From Antedon mediterranea (taxonomy: Eukaryota > Echinodermata > Crinoidea > Comatulida > Antedonidae): 64,000 nucleotides of DNA. The translations under genes and the position numbers were made by a program. Location of the stretch: positions 23,372,501-23,436,500 of the forward strand of contig NC_092672.1 in the NCBI RefSeq assembly GCF_964355755.1. The letters are read 5' to 3'. Below the pieces are notes generated by a model. The model did not search any database. It was given only the letters and a program-made list of their open reading frames with translations, and had not been told where the DNA came from. Shown piece after piece: positions 1 to 11,040 of the stretch (position 1 is its first letter; the number at the start of each line of letters is the position of its first letter).

Positions 1-1659
1 GTCGTAACAGCCGTCCCAACCGATCTTAGTCAGTTATAAACATTTTGAAAATAATTGAAAATCTAAACTTATACAATGTACCACAAATAACATTTTGTTG
101 CCATAGGCCTAATTACAAGAACAGTTCTAATATTCCAATAACCGGGCCACCAGGACGAGAAAGCTTGACTGACACTTATTAAGCATGTGTGAATATTGTA
201 TGAATAAATATTGCAATAGAACTATACTGTATGTATGTATGCATCTACGGTGTCTCTTATTAAGCATGTGTGAATATTGTATGAATAAATATTACAATAG
301 AACTAGCCTAGTATTAGTCCAGTAAAGATAAGTCAAAAATAGGGTGAACCTAGAACAAATTGCAACATAATTTTTTTTTTTTGTCTGGTAAATATGGTTC
401 AAATGAATATCATATCCAAAGTTTACCAAAATCGGACATCGGGAAGTGGGTTAATTAGCATAAATTCAAAATGGCCGCCATTTGCTATTTTGAAGCCTCA
501 TATCTCTCTAACGGTTGGATTTAGACCACCTAAGTGCATTACGAGTAGATATAAATGTGATATTAAACATTCTAATTAGCATATTTAAATTTCCATATGA
601 CGTACTTATGACGTCATATGGTAGTTGTGACGTCATATATTATGTTATAAACTGTTTAAATGACATTATACTATTCGAACAATTTAGGGACTGCAAGAAA
701 ACATGTTTCTTGACATTCTCCTTGTTAAAATGAACATTATTTCCAAAGTTTACCAAAATCAGACGTCAGGAAGTGGGTTAATTAGCATACATTCAAAATG
801 GCCGCTATTTATCATACCATTTTGAAGCTCCATATCTCCTTAACGCCTGGTTTTAGACCACCTAAGTGCATTGAGAGTAGATATAAATGTGATATTAAAC
901 TTTATAATTAGCATATTTAAATTGCCATATAACGTACCTATGATGTCATATCTCAATTGGCATTATTCTAAGGGGAAAATATAGAAACCGAAAGGAAAAA
1001 AATGTTTTTAATCTCATGAAAATAGTAGAACATTTACCACATCCAGGTTAAGATCATGGATATCAGAAGTTATTCGGCCACCCTTCACAACATGCAATAG
1101 AACATTCCAGTTAATTTTCTGCAACTGCAACTTTTTATAACTGCATATATATCTCATATATCTCATATATATTAAAAAAAATAGGATTCTTAATTAAGTA
1201 ATGAGTCTGGGATTTAATAATTCGACCCCATCCTAAATATGGAGTTGGATCACAGTAAGTTTCCAATCCAAAGTACATACATAGAAAATGTAATGTTGGC
1301 GCCGTCAAAATACTTCCACCATACATGTAGGCACAGCAAGTCTACTTCATTGGCTTTTCTGATGTCTTTTTAAATTTTGGACCAATCAGTTCTTGCTTAG
1401 AATAGAATGCATCCCCTGTTTATTTGCAAGTGCAGAGCATTACAAAGATGTTGCAAATTTGCTCCTTAAGATGTTTTCTTTAAGTACCAATTATTCCCCG
1501 GACCTTGGGATTGGAAGGCAAACACCAACCTCCATGATACAGCTCCACTCCAATGGCTGTCAATGGTGAAAACATAACGGCACACAACATAACATAAACA
1601 TGCTTCGTAGTTTCTTTTCTCCAACTACAATTTGGTTTCTAATTACTCCTGTAAAAAAT
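1..1659. repeat. Upstream non-coding DNA with two small tandem duplications
   Basis: No gene supported. A 50-bp unit (CTTATTAAGCATGTGTGAAT and following) occurs at 175-224 and again at 256-305, 81 bp apart. A larger unit of about 335 bp is repeated at about 394-660 and 729-955. It contains ATGGCCGC, the phrase TAGACCACCTAAGTGCATT and one or more TATGACGTCATA palindromes (607-622, 629-640). The TGACGTCA words resemble CRE sites, but they sit inside a repeat, so no regulatory role is claimed. Confidence 0.6.
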
Positions 1660-2335
1660 GTGCATTATGATGATTACGTCATTTTACAGACAAAGGAAAC
1701 TTTATATTATGCGTTTTCATAAATAGGTGAATAAACATATACAGTACATATTTGTTTTTTTATTGACGAGGTTGTAATAGTAACTTCAGTAACTATTACA
1801 GTATATTTATTTGTTATACGACACAAGTCAAGTGTATCTGATAGGTAGGCCTACGTGCATTTATTCGAAAAAATAAGTCTAGATAGATCACTTAGGCGTC
1901 TGAAATCACGGCCCAACAAATCATGGCCCATGACATCAATTCGATCTAGTTTTGTTCACACAAATGTTTCCAGGAATTTTAACACCGCAACCAATGATTA
2001 GCCCTAAATTTAGTAAACTGTATGATAATCCTTAACTTAATAAGAGGTAGGCTACAGTTTAATTTGTTACTAAATAAGAGCTAGCGTTTCCGCCGATCGC
2101 AGAATATCTTACTGTATTTATTTAGTGTGGTTCTTATACTGTATAAATACAATCAACTTTATTACTGCGGTTTCATCACCACCATCCCGTGCCGCCCAAT
2201 CCACATCAATTAATTGTTCTTTATGGTATGCAGTATTCGTTATTTTGTCTTTATTTCTGAATACCCCAATTAAGGGGACATTTCCGTTTTTGTTTAGTGT
2301 CCCAATGTCCCCGTGAGTTCTATTGTATTCGAGAA
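1660..2335 (+). mobile_element. Helitron-related fragment, end lost
   Basis: This stretch runs parallel to 24470-25165, inside the complete Helitron-like element 22656-25221. Shared phrases include GTAATAGTAACTTCAGTAAC, AATAAGTCTAGATAGATC and TTTCCGTTTTTGTTTAGTGT. It stops just after TATTCGAGAACA, before the terminal hairpin and CTAG end, so it is truncated at the 3' side. Its 5' part is also missing. Confidence 0.6.
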
Positions 2336-4175
2336 CACTGGATGCACATCTGAGTCATAGAAAACTTTCTGAATGCTTTAAAAGAAGAAGAAAGTGCTCT
2401 TGTTGAAACTTTTAAGAAGTCTACGAAAATTAATATGACGGATAGATTACAATTTGATGAAGCTACTGTTGGATACAGTATGTATGTAAAGACAAACTTA
2501 AACCTGAACAAATACATTGTCAAAAATGTGAGAAGGAAGATAAAAAATACATATCAATTTTATCCTATAAGTTTAGTGCAATTTATTTCAGTGCACAAAC
2601 TGCAGTGTTCGCGGCTTTCACGCTACAGTAATTTCACTGCAGACTTCTTACGCAGTTGTTTACCGCTTGAAAATTTGGACGCTTACATTATTGATAGGAT
2701 AGTCACATTATAGCGGTGTCATGAACACGGGATCAGATAATTCAAACACAAGTTTAATAGTAGAGTAAAGCAATGTTAATGCATATACTGTACAAATGGT
2801 AAATATGTGATAACCGTTGTTACACAAAACCCTATGTGCACTACTTGTGTTACGATTACACAATCTGATAAAATGAAAGTTACCAGGCATGTGTGTAAAC
2901 CGTGTGGATCTGTCTCGCTGCGTTAGTCAAATTTCCATGGACACCCAATTATTTTTCCAATTAAATATCATGTTTTGTTTAATTATATAAAACAAAATTA
3001 GACTTTTTAGTTTCCTCAATATTTGGACTTTAAAATGATATGTGATTTTAAATGTATAATTAGATGTGATGTTTGTATAGCCAATAGAAGACCTGCTAGT
3101 CCCTCTCGACGGCGGACACGCAATATAATTTTTTTTTAAGTGCATGGACTCTACGCGTCGAAGTATGGGTGGATACACTGTAAAAGGTAGCAAAACTGTG
3201 ATTTCCGACGAGATAACACATATTTAAGTGATGTGATTTATGAAATAATATGAAGCTTTCATTTCTACACATTTTACCGTTAAGATAAAACAAGTATACA
3301 GAGAAAATTTATATTACAGAGCTGAAACGATATAAAGAACATTCAGTATTATAAATTGAGATTCAATATAATAATAATAATAATGATAAGATGTTTTGTT
3401 TAATTCTTTGATAAAATTGTATAGTTTTAAATTGATAAAGAAAGACATTTTGAACATAATGCTTTCAAGATTTACATGAATTATATGATAAAATAACAAA
3501 CTAATATACATTGCAAAACTAAACCCAAACCAAGTATGGACATACGCCCTCGTTGCTAGCCAGGTTTATTAGCTAGCACCAGTTGTGTCTCGGTCATCCC
3601 GGACACGAACTTTGAATCCTCTGAATAAAAACAGTACTAGTAAAATGTTTGGAATAATAGTGCAATTTCCGGACAGATTCCATAATTCCCAAAATTTGTC
3701 AGCATTAGCCTGAACCATGTAGGTGGGCTAATTTAAATTTACCAGTAGATCATTACCAAACTAGCCCTTGATCCCCACAATGGCTCTCTGTATTAAACTA
3801 CAAAATGATATCTTAAACCAGTCCATTGACAATGAAAAGACAAATCTGATAACTTAAATCTAGGTCTATATATTATATAGACCTAGATTTTTTGTAAAAA
3901 TAAATACTATTACTATACAGACCTATTGCGAAAAAAAAAATTGATTCTAATAAATTTAGCGGCCTGTTTTAAATCCCAACATGCATCGCGTGCAAATTGA
4001 TATTCCATATTGTGAGGTGATGATTGGTCACATGAAAAGGTAAACAAATAAAAGAACCGTAACTTTTCAGCTAAAATACCTGGTCTTGCTTACAAAACTA
4101 AGCCCAACTAAGCTAGATCTAGAAACGTCTAGCACTTTCGAAGCGAGCTACTTAGGGAGTGCATTAATTTTCTCT
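2336..4175. other. Non-coding AT-rich stretch with one strong hairpin
   Basis: No gene or recognised transposon seen. The notable item is a perfect 17-bp inverted repeat at 3856-3872 and 3874-3890 (arm AAATCTAGGTCTATATA) with a single unpaired centre base. It is followed by TTTTTTG, giving a cruciform- or hairpin-forming sequence. There is a short ATA/ATAATA run near 3367-3385. Confidence 0.55.
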
Positions 4176-5384
4176 TCTATATATAAATTTACGTAAGGGC
4201 AAAATTCGGTAAATCGCGCCTTACTTTTAGAATTTTTACTCGATGGTATGTAAAGTTGGTTCGTACTTTCGGTACTGATTTTAACCACCTGATGTAACCC
4301 TGTTTACTAATTAAATTACTGTAAGTTAGATAATTACTAGTTATTGACGATTAAAACGAATTTAGGTTCAACGATTTGCCCCAGATAGGGGTGTTTTCCG
4401 ATCGTGGTATACACTGTCTAATGGATGTCCGTCTTGAAAAATACCCGCCACAAAAATGCGAGGAGGCTTCGCATTTTCCTATCTCCTCCTACGATAATTG
4501 TTTTTAATAGCTGAAAACCGGTTGAACAGCTCGAGTACAGTATCATAATGTTGAAGACATGCCGATTTTCTTAAAAAAATACTATTTTGATAGATTTAAA
4601 ATACGTTTATACAAATGTATTGATTTGCGATGAATGGAACATTCCAATCTCTGTGTCGTTCCACAAGTGTCTATTCCCTCAGGCGTCGTAAAGGAAAGTA
4701 CTGTATACTCATAACAGAAATTCGATCCATTTTTTTTTTCAATCTGTGCTGCAGAGGTTGGATATAATTTTTTTTAAACGGATAATGAGCTAGCGTTTTC
4801 AGTCGCCGTAATTTAATATTTCTTACCGATTAAATCGAATTTATGATTTGCCCCGAATAGAGGTGGTTTTCACAAATTGTTTAACATTATAATATAAACA
4901 TACGTCGTAGTGTATCGTTACATGTACTGTACTATTTCAATCGACTACGACGGTGATAGTTTCAACAAAGTATTACATCGCAATATTTTACTGTGTTTAG
5001 TGGTATATTATTTGTAAAACATGTTAATTAATATTTCGTTACAAAATAAAGAATATATTTAAAAATTGTTCCTCTTTGCACCCATCTTCTTCCCCATCTC
5101 TCAACCATAATGTTACATACAAAACACAAATTAAGTTTGTTTAAATTTGACTTAAACAATTGGTCTCATTTTGTGACAACTTTCTCTTTCGAAAGTAATT
5201 CCCAGTGTGCTAATTTTAGTTGAGTACATAAATCACAGTGTCTATTTAATCGTTCCTGTAAACGACATATATTATTGTCCTGCATTATTGTACATTTGAA
5301 ATCGCCAGTTTTTTAACGCTGAAATTACTGTGTATTCGTGAACCATCTGTGGGCACGACCTAGATGATATCATCTACCATCTAG
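4176..5384 (+). mobile_element. Non-autonomous Helitron-like element, 1.2 kb
   Basis: The left end is TCTATATATAAATTTACG. The right end is CTAG followed by T, preceded by a small hairpin (TAGATGATATCATCTA at 5361-5376). TC at the start, hairpin plus CTRR at the end and no inverted repeats are Helitron hallmarks. The first 460 bp are nearly identical to 22656-23110, and the last part (5030-5384) is colinear with pieces of that larger element. There is no Rep/helicase ORF. The base before TC is T rather than the usual A, so the left border is slightly uncertain. Confidence 0.65.
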
Positions 5385-7050
5385 TTTATCATAATTAACC
5401 ATAAAATGCACATTTAATGTTTTTAAAGTTATATATTTTTTTACAAAACGGCAACAATTGCAGATCTAGTGTCTTTAACCAATATTAAAACTGATGTTGT
5501 AATTTCTTTAATTAAGTCGTAGATTGTATACCTTCCAAAACTCCTAGGCGTCGGAATCATTTTTTGTTAGGTCGTTTTCTGACTTAGTGTATTAATTATT
5601 ATTATCAAGCAAAGTAAGAATGCAGTGGCACACCCTCCGCATCTCATTCGTAACGATTCTTACAAAGGACAGCGCTAATCAACCGCCATACCCCTATTGT
5701 TTAGCTGACAGTCAGTAAGCATAAATAAAAGTTAGATGTTAGTTAGTCACATGTGTTTATTGGAGGGGAAAAGTATGATCGTTTTGCTCATTGGTAGCAT
5801 GCTACTGTACATATGAGAGTGTCTTTTCCTGCAAATTAGAGGTGCCATTTATCATGAATTTTATGTGCGAGAGTACCATTGCCAGCCATCTAGGGCGTCA
5901 TTTAACGTTTTAAGTTCGCTTCGGCACGTCACAGGTCCTGTCGACGGCTAACTTGCGCGAAGCGCCCTGTTGTGACGGAAAATTGGGAAAATGTCACCCT
6001 TTAGTAGGCTAGTACCCCAACTCATCCCCAACCAAGGTAGGGCTGAGTTGGTGTGAACTCTTTACAGTTGCGACCTCCCCACCCCCCTTTCACAAAATCC
6101 TCGATCCCCCCTGGAATGCATTAATTTATTTATTAATAGTAAAAGCCCAAGTTGTTTTCGAAATGCTTATTGGCTGATTCAGCAGCTGGTTATTTAATGT
6201 ATACGTTAGTTTTACTTTGTTGTTTGTAGGTATAGTAATCATTTTGACATACTGTATATCATTTATTTCAATGGGTACATACACCACAACTTCATTAACT
6301 GTATTAATAGTTCATAGTACACAACTGTATTAATAATTCATATGATCATTTTCTTTGGTTTTGCCTGTAAACATTCAGTTGGTTTGGTTTTGTCTTGTCT
6401 CTGATTATTAACTACTAATGCCTTGTTTAATAATGGATTTATTCAATACCTAATTACATAGAGTAAGAAAATTACTGTTACCATCTTTTCTAATTTTATA
6501 ATTGCATATACTGTATTTGGTTTTATAGTCAAACCTGTTTCAAGATCATTATTCATCATGCATACAGATTTACGAAATGTAAAATTGTTTTAATAAAAAT
6601 GCTAAAGTAATTTTTGTGTATTTCTTGAAACACATAAAACGGTTATGTTTTTTAAAGAAACCTATGTTGGATCGCATTGTACTTTATTTCCTTGCACCTG
6701 TTTTTAACTGTATATGAGACAGTATGCGTTTGTAGTTCTAATCAACTATATGATAAAACAAGGACAACCTATGGTGTAAATTTTACAGAATATATTGAAT
6801 TGCCCTGGTTATCAGATAAAAGTGTTATCTTTTGTACAACAATTTGCATTCAGGTATTAATATAGAAAAAGCATTATATATTTTAGATTTGTTTGTATTT
6901 CAGCATTACCTACTTGTAGAGCTAGAATTAATATATTATTAATTGATAGATGAGGCATTGGTTGAGGAAAGTGTTGATAGATGAGACATTTATTTACTCA
7001 ACATCATGTTCAGTACTTTTAGTCCTAGTACTGTATTTATATTGATTATT
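5385..7050. other. Non-coding stretch upstream of the minisatellite
   Basis: No gene supported. A piece at 5838-5920 (GAGGTGCCATTTATCATGAA and following, then GCCAGCCATCTAGGGCGTCA) recurs at 41609-41690, so it is a dispersed repeat family of unknown type. 6060-6120 is C-rich. The remainder is AT-rich low-complexity DNA. Confidence 0.45.
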
Positions 7051-7733
7051 GTCAAAATTAGAGGAAGGGTTGAGTTTAAAGCCACAATCTGCAAATGATC
7101 CCAATGATTGTTGCTTCATTCTTTGCCATTGTGGTGGGCTGTCAAATTAGAGGAAGGGATAGTATTTAGGTTGAGTTTAAAGCCACAATCTACAGATGAT
7201 CCCAATGATTGCTTCATTCTTTGCCATTGTGATGAGCTGTCAACATTAGAGGAAGGGATAGTATTTAGGTTGAGTTTAAAGCCACAATCTGCAAATGATC
7301 CCAATGATTGCTTCATTCTTTGCCATTGTGATGAGCTGTCAAATTAGAGGAAGGGATAGTATTTAGGTTGAGTTTAAAGCCACAATCTGCAGATGATCCC
7401 AATGATTGCTTCATTCTTTGCCATTGTGATGAGCTGTCAAATTAGAGGAAGGGATAGTATTTATGTTGAGTTTAAAGCCACAATCTGCAGATGATCCCAA
7501 TGATTGCTTCATTCTTTGCCATTGTGATGAGCTGTCAAATTAGAGGAAGGGATAGTATTTAGGTTGAGTTTAAAGCCACAATCTGCAGATGATCCCAATG
7601 ATTGCTTCATTCTTTGCCATTGTGATGAGCTGTCAACATTAGAGGAAGGGAAAGTATTTAGGTTGAGTTTAAAGCCACAATCTGCAAATGATCCCAATGA
7701 TTGCTTCATTCTTTGCCATTGTGATGAGCTGTC
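7051..7733. repeat. Minisatellite, 98/101-bp unit, about 7 copies
   Basis: Near-perfect head-to-tail copies of a unit containing TTAGAGGAAGGGATAGTATT, AGCCACAATCTGCAGATGAT and CATTCTTTGCCATTGTGATG. Most units are 98 bp. Units with GTCAACATTAG instead of GTCAAATTAG are 101 bp. The first copy lacks the GGGATAGTATTTA part and the second has an additional TTG near 7109. It lies 200 bp upstream of coding exon 1, in the presumed 5' intron or promoter-side region. Confidence 0.9.
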
Positions 7734-7938
7734 ACACACGTTTCTTTTATCATTAAGTATCTACCACTAGTATTCCAATAACTCATAATATTATCATCAT
7801 GTTTTTATGTCTGTGAAAAGAAGCTGTGTATTTATTAATGCAGTTTACTTTAATATAATATATTTTTATTTGAATTGAAAAATTGTTTTTTTTATAACTT
7901 AAACAAGCATTATACATTGTTTTTGTATTTTCTTTCAG

Positions 7939-8001
7939 TTCAGCAATACAATGGATCTCCATGGAAGGCTGGTTAATCTTTGTGCAACAAATGGTCTTGA
8001 G
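7939..8001 (+). CDS. Coding exon 1, start codon and N-terminus
   Basis: A pyrimidine-rich acceptor (TTTCTTTCAG) ends at 7938. Twelve 5'UTR bases follow, then ATG at 7951 and 17 codons beginning MDLHGRLVNLCATNGLE, ending at a GTAGGC donor (8002). The acceptor upstream of the ATG means at least one non-coding 5' exon lies further left; it was not located. This ATG was chosen because it is the only one in the exon and joins in phase 0 with the exon at 8658. Residues LVNLCATNG look like the first half of a degenerate ankyrin (N-cap) repeat, in the place of the usual LHLAAxxG. Confidence 0.7.
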
Positions 8002-8657
8002 GTAGGCAAGTTTACACTGTTTTAGGATAATAGCATTTAACCAGCAACAATTATAGCAATGCTATCACATTAACAACTTAATAAATTGTTCTATTAGCTT
8101 ATGATATGGAAACAAAAGAGAACTAAAACAAGTAACTAAATAAATTAAATAGTGACAACAAATTACAGTATTACAATGAACAGAATAATCACTGTAGTGC
8201 TTCTATGCTGTTGGCTCATTTGATGTGATTGTTTTGATTTAATTATTTGAGTTTGACCAGCATAATACTGTACATCAACACATTAACATACAATACAACA
8301 TAGAGATGAAAAATGCTGGTCAGGGGCAGCTTAAGAACAATACTTTGCTGTAAATCAACAAGTCAGCTACCCCTCATATAAAATTAAATATATAAAAATT
8401 AATTTAATACAAATTTTATTAAAATTTTTCTATAAAAAAATGTCTACAAAATTAATGTAAATACAAAATTTAAGACAAGAAGAAAAAAACTTATTTATTT
8501 GGGCAATCTAATATTATTATAATGATAATATTATAATATAATGGCTGTAATTTAATACAACAAGGAATGTATGTTATTGTCTATGTTTACTATAGTATAT
8601 GTATTTTAATGAAAAATGTAACTGAATGCATATTGATCTATATGTTTTATTTCATAG
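8002..8657 (+). other. Intron 1
   Basis: Short intron with a GTAGGC donor and a TTTCATAG acceptor. It is AT-rich. Around 8320 it contains a stretch with the word GGTCAGGGGCAG, which also occurs near 29770 beside a LINE-like tail. No coding sequence seen. Confidence 0.6.
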
Positions 8658-8732
8658 ATTGCAGGGAAAAAAACTGCTGAAGAAATTTGCCATTTCATTG
8701 TTAGCAACAATGCTGTCAACATCAAGAACCAG
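8658..8732 (+). CDS. Coding exon 2, N-cap ankyrin half repeat
   Basis: There are 25 codons between a TTTCATAG acceptor and a GTATAC donor, phase 0 at both ends. The peptide starts IAGKKTAEEICHFIVSNN and ends VNIKNQ. The ICHFIVSNNAVNIKNQ part matches the second helix and the loop leading to the next module (compare ICQLVLDGGADVNMQNK in the exon at 21091). Exons 1 and 2 together therefore make one degenerate capping repeat, split by an intron, unlike the later one-exon-one-repeat modules. The upstream half is poorly conserved relative to the ankyrin consensus, which is usual for a terminal repeat. Confidence 0.72.
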
Positions 8733-8929
8733 GTATACATCAATTTGTTTTCTTTTGTAATGAATTTGATAATACAACCTTAAATTACTTGACACTAATT
8801 AAAGTACATCAATAATTGTTCTCTGGTTGCATATTTGGAGTTAACATTCACACTCATTGTTAAAAGCATCATACTTTTTTTTTCTCAACATAATTGTTTC
8901 ATCTCTTAAGCAGTTTTAGTGTTAAAATG

Positions 8930-9118
8930 TATATTGTGTGTTTATATCTTTTCTTAGCTGTATGTTAGATGGTTTGTATATTGTGCGTTTATATCTTATC
9001 TTAGCTGTATGTTAGATGGTTTGTATATTGTGTGTTTATATCTTATCTTAGCTGTATGTTAGATGGTTTGTATATTGTGTGTTTATATCTTATCTTAGCT
9101 GTATGTTAGATGGTTTGT
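8930..9118. repeat. 47-bp tandem repeat, four copies
   Basis: The unit begins TATATTGTGTGTTTATATCT and ends TGTATGTTAGATGGTTTG. It is repeated four times with only one or two base changes per copy. It lies in the intron just after coding exon 2, with no coding potential. Confidence 0.88.
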
Positions 9119-9344
9119 CAATATAATTTAGTACATTAGTCTTTCAGTACAATTTGCTTAGACAATTTGATTGGCTAATACCGGATTTGAATAATGGCTT
9201 GGTAACTCAATCCCCTGTAATTGTAATTAATTTGAGAATCTGAACAATGATATAATTATTCATCTGTTGGACAAATAACTAAACAAACTTTTATTAACAT
9301 AGAGTAGTAGAAATATATACTTTTCATTTATTAAACTCATCACT

Positions 9345-10077
9345 GAAAGAAAAATGCAAGGCACATTATGAGCCATTGTCTGTAAAAATCAAAGATTTGG
9401 TGGCAGATGTAAAAAAATGGATTTCTCTCAATTTTTTACCATGAATAGACATTTCAATAAAAAGCATATCTACAACATTCATTTTAATTTTTAGCCTCCG
9501 TTGCCATGACAACGGTCAATTATCCAAATTTTGATGTTTTTGCCATTTTTCACAGATTTTCTTTAGTGAAAAAGTACAAATTTGTATACTTATTTTAACC
9601 AAAAATACTTACAGTATACAGTTTTTGTTTATAGCATGGTAAACAACATGTATTGAGTTCCATTTAATGTAGAAAAAAAAATTAATTACAAAATGGAGTT
9701 TGGTTGATACCATTATTTTAAAAAGGGGTGTTTTTAAAAAATATTTTTTTTATAAAAGTATACCTCATAAACGTACCTATAACTTCCAAAGTGGTGTTTT
9801 TAAATCAATGAGGTTTTTTAATTTGCTAGTCAATAGGTTTGTCAACAATAATCACGGAAAAAACACTGGGGTAAATTTCGTACATAGGTTTTGTGTTGCC
9901 AGGAAAATACGAAAAATACAAAAAATATAACTAAATATCAACAAACAAAACACATGAAACACAATTTAAATATGGCTAATCCAATAATAAAATGTATATG
10001 TGGCTTGTCATAATGCTACTAGAGTCATACGAATAGTTTAGATAAAATAGGAGAATGTGTTGCCAGGTTTATTTCAA
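9345..10077. repeat. Left arm of a 7.7-kb inverted-repeat structure
   Basis: This arm is the reverse complement, at moderate identity, of about 16440-17025. Matching landmarks are GAGCCATTGTCTGTAA, AAAAAATGGATTTCT, CCGTTGCCATG, AAAAAGGGGTGTTTTT, CCAAAGTGGTG and ACTGGGGTAAATTT in the same order. The outer ends near TCATCAC are approximate. It may be the terminal repeat of a large decayed DNA transposon; no transposase was recognised between the arms. Confidence 0.6.
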
Positions 10078-11040
10078 TTAACACTTTGACTGCCAAACAC
10101 GAAGATCTTCGTTTTTGGAAACACAACGCTTGACTGCCAAAAACGAAGATCTTCGTTTTTCGCGTTTTTTTACGAAATCCGGTAGATAGGTTAATTATTG
10201 GTATATACTATAAATATGAACACTATATTCGGTCTGGACCGTCAATATTTTACAATTTGAAAGTAACTAATCTGGTTACGAACGACTGTCAAAAGGGTAC
10301 CTGTCGAAATAACAAACACCGCGCATCACAGTAGCGCGTAGAGCGATGGCTTGGCGCATTGTGTATCGGTCGCGCGCTAGGCTATGCCGCCGAAGCATTA
10401 CAAAGGTTTTTGTCGATTGACATGTTTGTTTGTTATCTGAATAAAAAATAATGGAGTCATTTTCAATATGAAGTCTTTAATTTTATTATTGTATGTATAC
10501 CCTAATTGTTTTGGTGTTTTACTGAAAGTGACCGAGTTTCACGCAACAAACTTGTTTTGAAATGGTATGGTTATTATCATCAGTTTACTATCTCCTAGGC
10601 CTAGGCTAGTAGTACTAGGCCTAGGCTAGGCTAGCCTAGCCCTAGTCGTAAAACGGTTCCGGACCAACTTTAGGCCTGGTTAACTAGGCCTGGTGTATTT
10701 ACTATGTGGATTTTGGCGAAACATTGATGTAAGATTTATGATTTATAAAATGTAATACATTTTTCGATAGTGATAACTTGTTTTTATAGGCCTATCGGTG
10801 CCGTGTAAGTAACTTTTTCGTTGTTTGTTGATCTCACCGGGCGATATTTTCATATTGTGATGTCTTGCACAAAATCGCGATTATCTCGACTTTCTTGCGC
10901 GAAACTACGAAAAATTCAAAAAGTGGGTTACGTTCATTTTACTATTACGATTTACATATTGCGATTTAAAAATCGTTCTTGGTACCATTGTAAAGCTACA
11001 ATCTTTATGATTATTTTAGTCTAAATTACATATAACATTA

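Noticed and set aside
607-640. Promoter CRE sites (TGACGTCA)
   Set aside because: They lie in a tandemly duplicated repeat, no transcription start is visible nearby, and the same word occurs in the intronic 150-bp repeats.
7108-7770. Repeated ORFs on both strands with motifs such as SLKPQSADDPNDCF
   Set aside because: They are translations of the 98-bp minisatellite, open on both strands and in shifting frames; no start context or splice logic.
8930-9118. CRISPR-like array
   Set aside because: Units are contiguous with no unique spacers, and the context is an animal intron; it is a simple minisatellite.
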